The translations under genes and the position numbers were made by a program. This document shows positions 5,722 through 6,130 of a stretch of 6,130 nucleotides of DNA, one piece after another (position 1 is the stretch's first letter; every line of letters begins with the position of its first letter). The DNA is from Treponema sp. (GTDB lineage Bacteria; Spirochaetota; Spirochaetia; Treponematales; Breznakiellaceae), in contig JAITON010000223.1 in the NCBI GenBank assembly GCA_031289935.1, positions 1-6,130 of the forward strand, written 5' to 3'. The notes under the pieces are model-generated. The model did not search any database. It had not been told where the DNA came from and saw nothing but the letters and a program-made list of their open reading frames with translations.

Positions 5722-6130
5722 CTAATGCAGTCTGATATGCAACACTCTAAACGCCCTCATAAACGGTGGATATATTTTTGTTCCAATTTTAAAAATAAGC
5801 GGCCAACGGTTTTTAAGATAGTCCATATAGTAATGTTCCTTGATTATTCGGATACCCCTATACCAGTTTTCTATTTCGTTACCGTTGTCTATTCCCCATT
5901 TAAACGGAGCATTGTATTTTTTAACATCGGGATGCCTTTTATGATTTTTGGCGGCCCACCGGCTGAGCGTGTCAAAAACGGTTTCAGCATGGGCAAACCT
6001 TTGTGCTATCTCACAAAACAATGCTTTTATTTCTTTTTCTTCAAAATACATCATGACGCCTTCGGAGACAAATAGGACAGGAGCATCTTTGGAAACTGCA
6101 TTCATCCACGAATAGTCGAACATGGACTTT
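5722..6130 (-). CDS. TcmP/leucine carboxyl methyltransferase-type SAM-dependent methyltransferase, partial (N-terminus off right edge)
   Basis: The C-terminal 135 residues of a class I SAM-dependent O-methyltransferase resembling the LCM/TcmP group (PF04072-like). The frame is open across ATG 6123 to the right edge (KSMFDYSWM), so that Met is internal and the true start lies outside. The segment APVLFVSEGVMMYFEEKEI matches the post-SAM-motif strand where relatives have EGLLMYL followed by a helix. The remainder, with KWGIDNGNEIENWY and the tail PPFMRAFRVLHIRLH, fits the variable substrate-side region. The glycine-rich SAM motif I is in the missing half; family members are usually near 270-300 residues, so about half is absent. 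Codons are AT-rich like the neighbouring membrane methyltransferase, and the genes share a strand. Substrate unknown; the best-known relatives methylate carboxyl or hydroxyl groups of small molecules. Confidence 0.78.
   Translation of the reverse strand, partial: KSMFDYSWMNAVSKDAPVLFVSEGVMMYFEEKEIKALFCEIAQRFAHAETVFDTLSRWAAKNHKRHPDVKKYNAPFKWGIDNGNEIENWYRGIRIIKEHYYMDYLKNRWPLIFKIGTKIYPPFMRAFRVLHIRLH

Noticed and set aside
5644..5724. Complete integron attC site
   Set aside because: GTTAGGC fits one core box, but no matching RYYYAAC box was found within the expected distance on either strand, so only a half-site can be claimed.
5623..6075. Plus-strand open frame (150 codons) across the spacer and the partial methyltransferase
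   Set aside because: Most of it is antisense to the methyltransferase with its EGVMMYF motif; the rest is the palindrome-rich spacer.

Overview
The window holds five protein-coding genes in two blocks of very different base composition. The left block (about 1-4970) is GC-rich, with CGG, CTG, GCC and CCG favoured. It reads as a carbohydrate-uptake and degradation locus: a glycoside hydrolase family 2 enzyme (minus, running off the left edge), a sugar-type ABC solute-binding lipoprotein upstream of it (minus), and a divergent AraC-family regulator (plus). The right block (about 4975-6130) is AT-rich and carries two methyltransferase genes on the minus strand: an integral-membrane ICMT/PEMT-like protein and the C-terminal half of a TcmP/LCM-type SAM-dependent methyltransferase cut by the right edge.

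The organism cannot be fixed from this sequence alone. The 535-residue solute-binding protein with an EVFDRGTDGGKTDP N-terminus, paired with a divergent AraC regulator and a cytoplasmic GH2, is a type found in gut Treponema (Spirochaetes), Lachnospiraceae and Paenibacillus. The high-GC codon use together with AT-rich accessory DNA makes me lean to a gut (termite or herbivore type) Treponema, as inference only.

Layout: 1-2297 GH2 beta-galactosidase/beta-glycosidase (partial); 2298-2384 short gap with two candidate start codons and a Shine-Dalgarno for GH2; 2385-3992 solute-binding lipoprotein; 3993-4134 divergent control region with overlapping candidate promoters, a 12-bp direct repeat spaced exactly 21 bp, a second 8-bp direct repeat, and a small hairpin before the regulator's ribosome binding site; 4135-4929 AraC regulator; 4930-4987 convergent gap where composition changes abruptly; 4988-5584 membrane methyltransferase; 5585-5721 a gap with a good sigma70-type promoter and an odd palindrome-rich spacer; 5722-6130 partial SAM methyltransferase.

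Likely logic: the regulator's cupin-like N-terminal domain senses a sugar and switches the divergent binding-protein/GH2 operon. The lipoprotein captures an oligosaccharide or glycoside outside the membrane, a permease not in this window imports it, and the cytoplasmic GH2 hydrolyses it. The AT-rich methyltransferase pair looks unrelated and probably acquired. I see no clear novel defence or mobile system; the most useful leads are the operator architecture and the spacer at 5638-5713.
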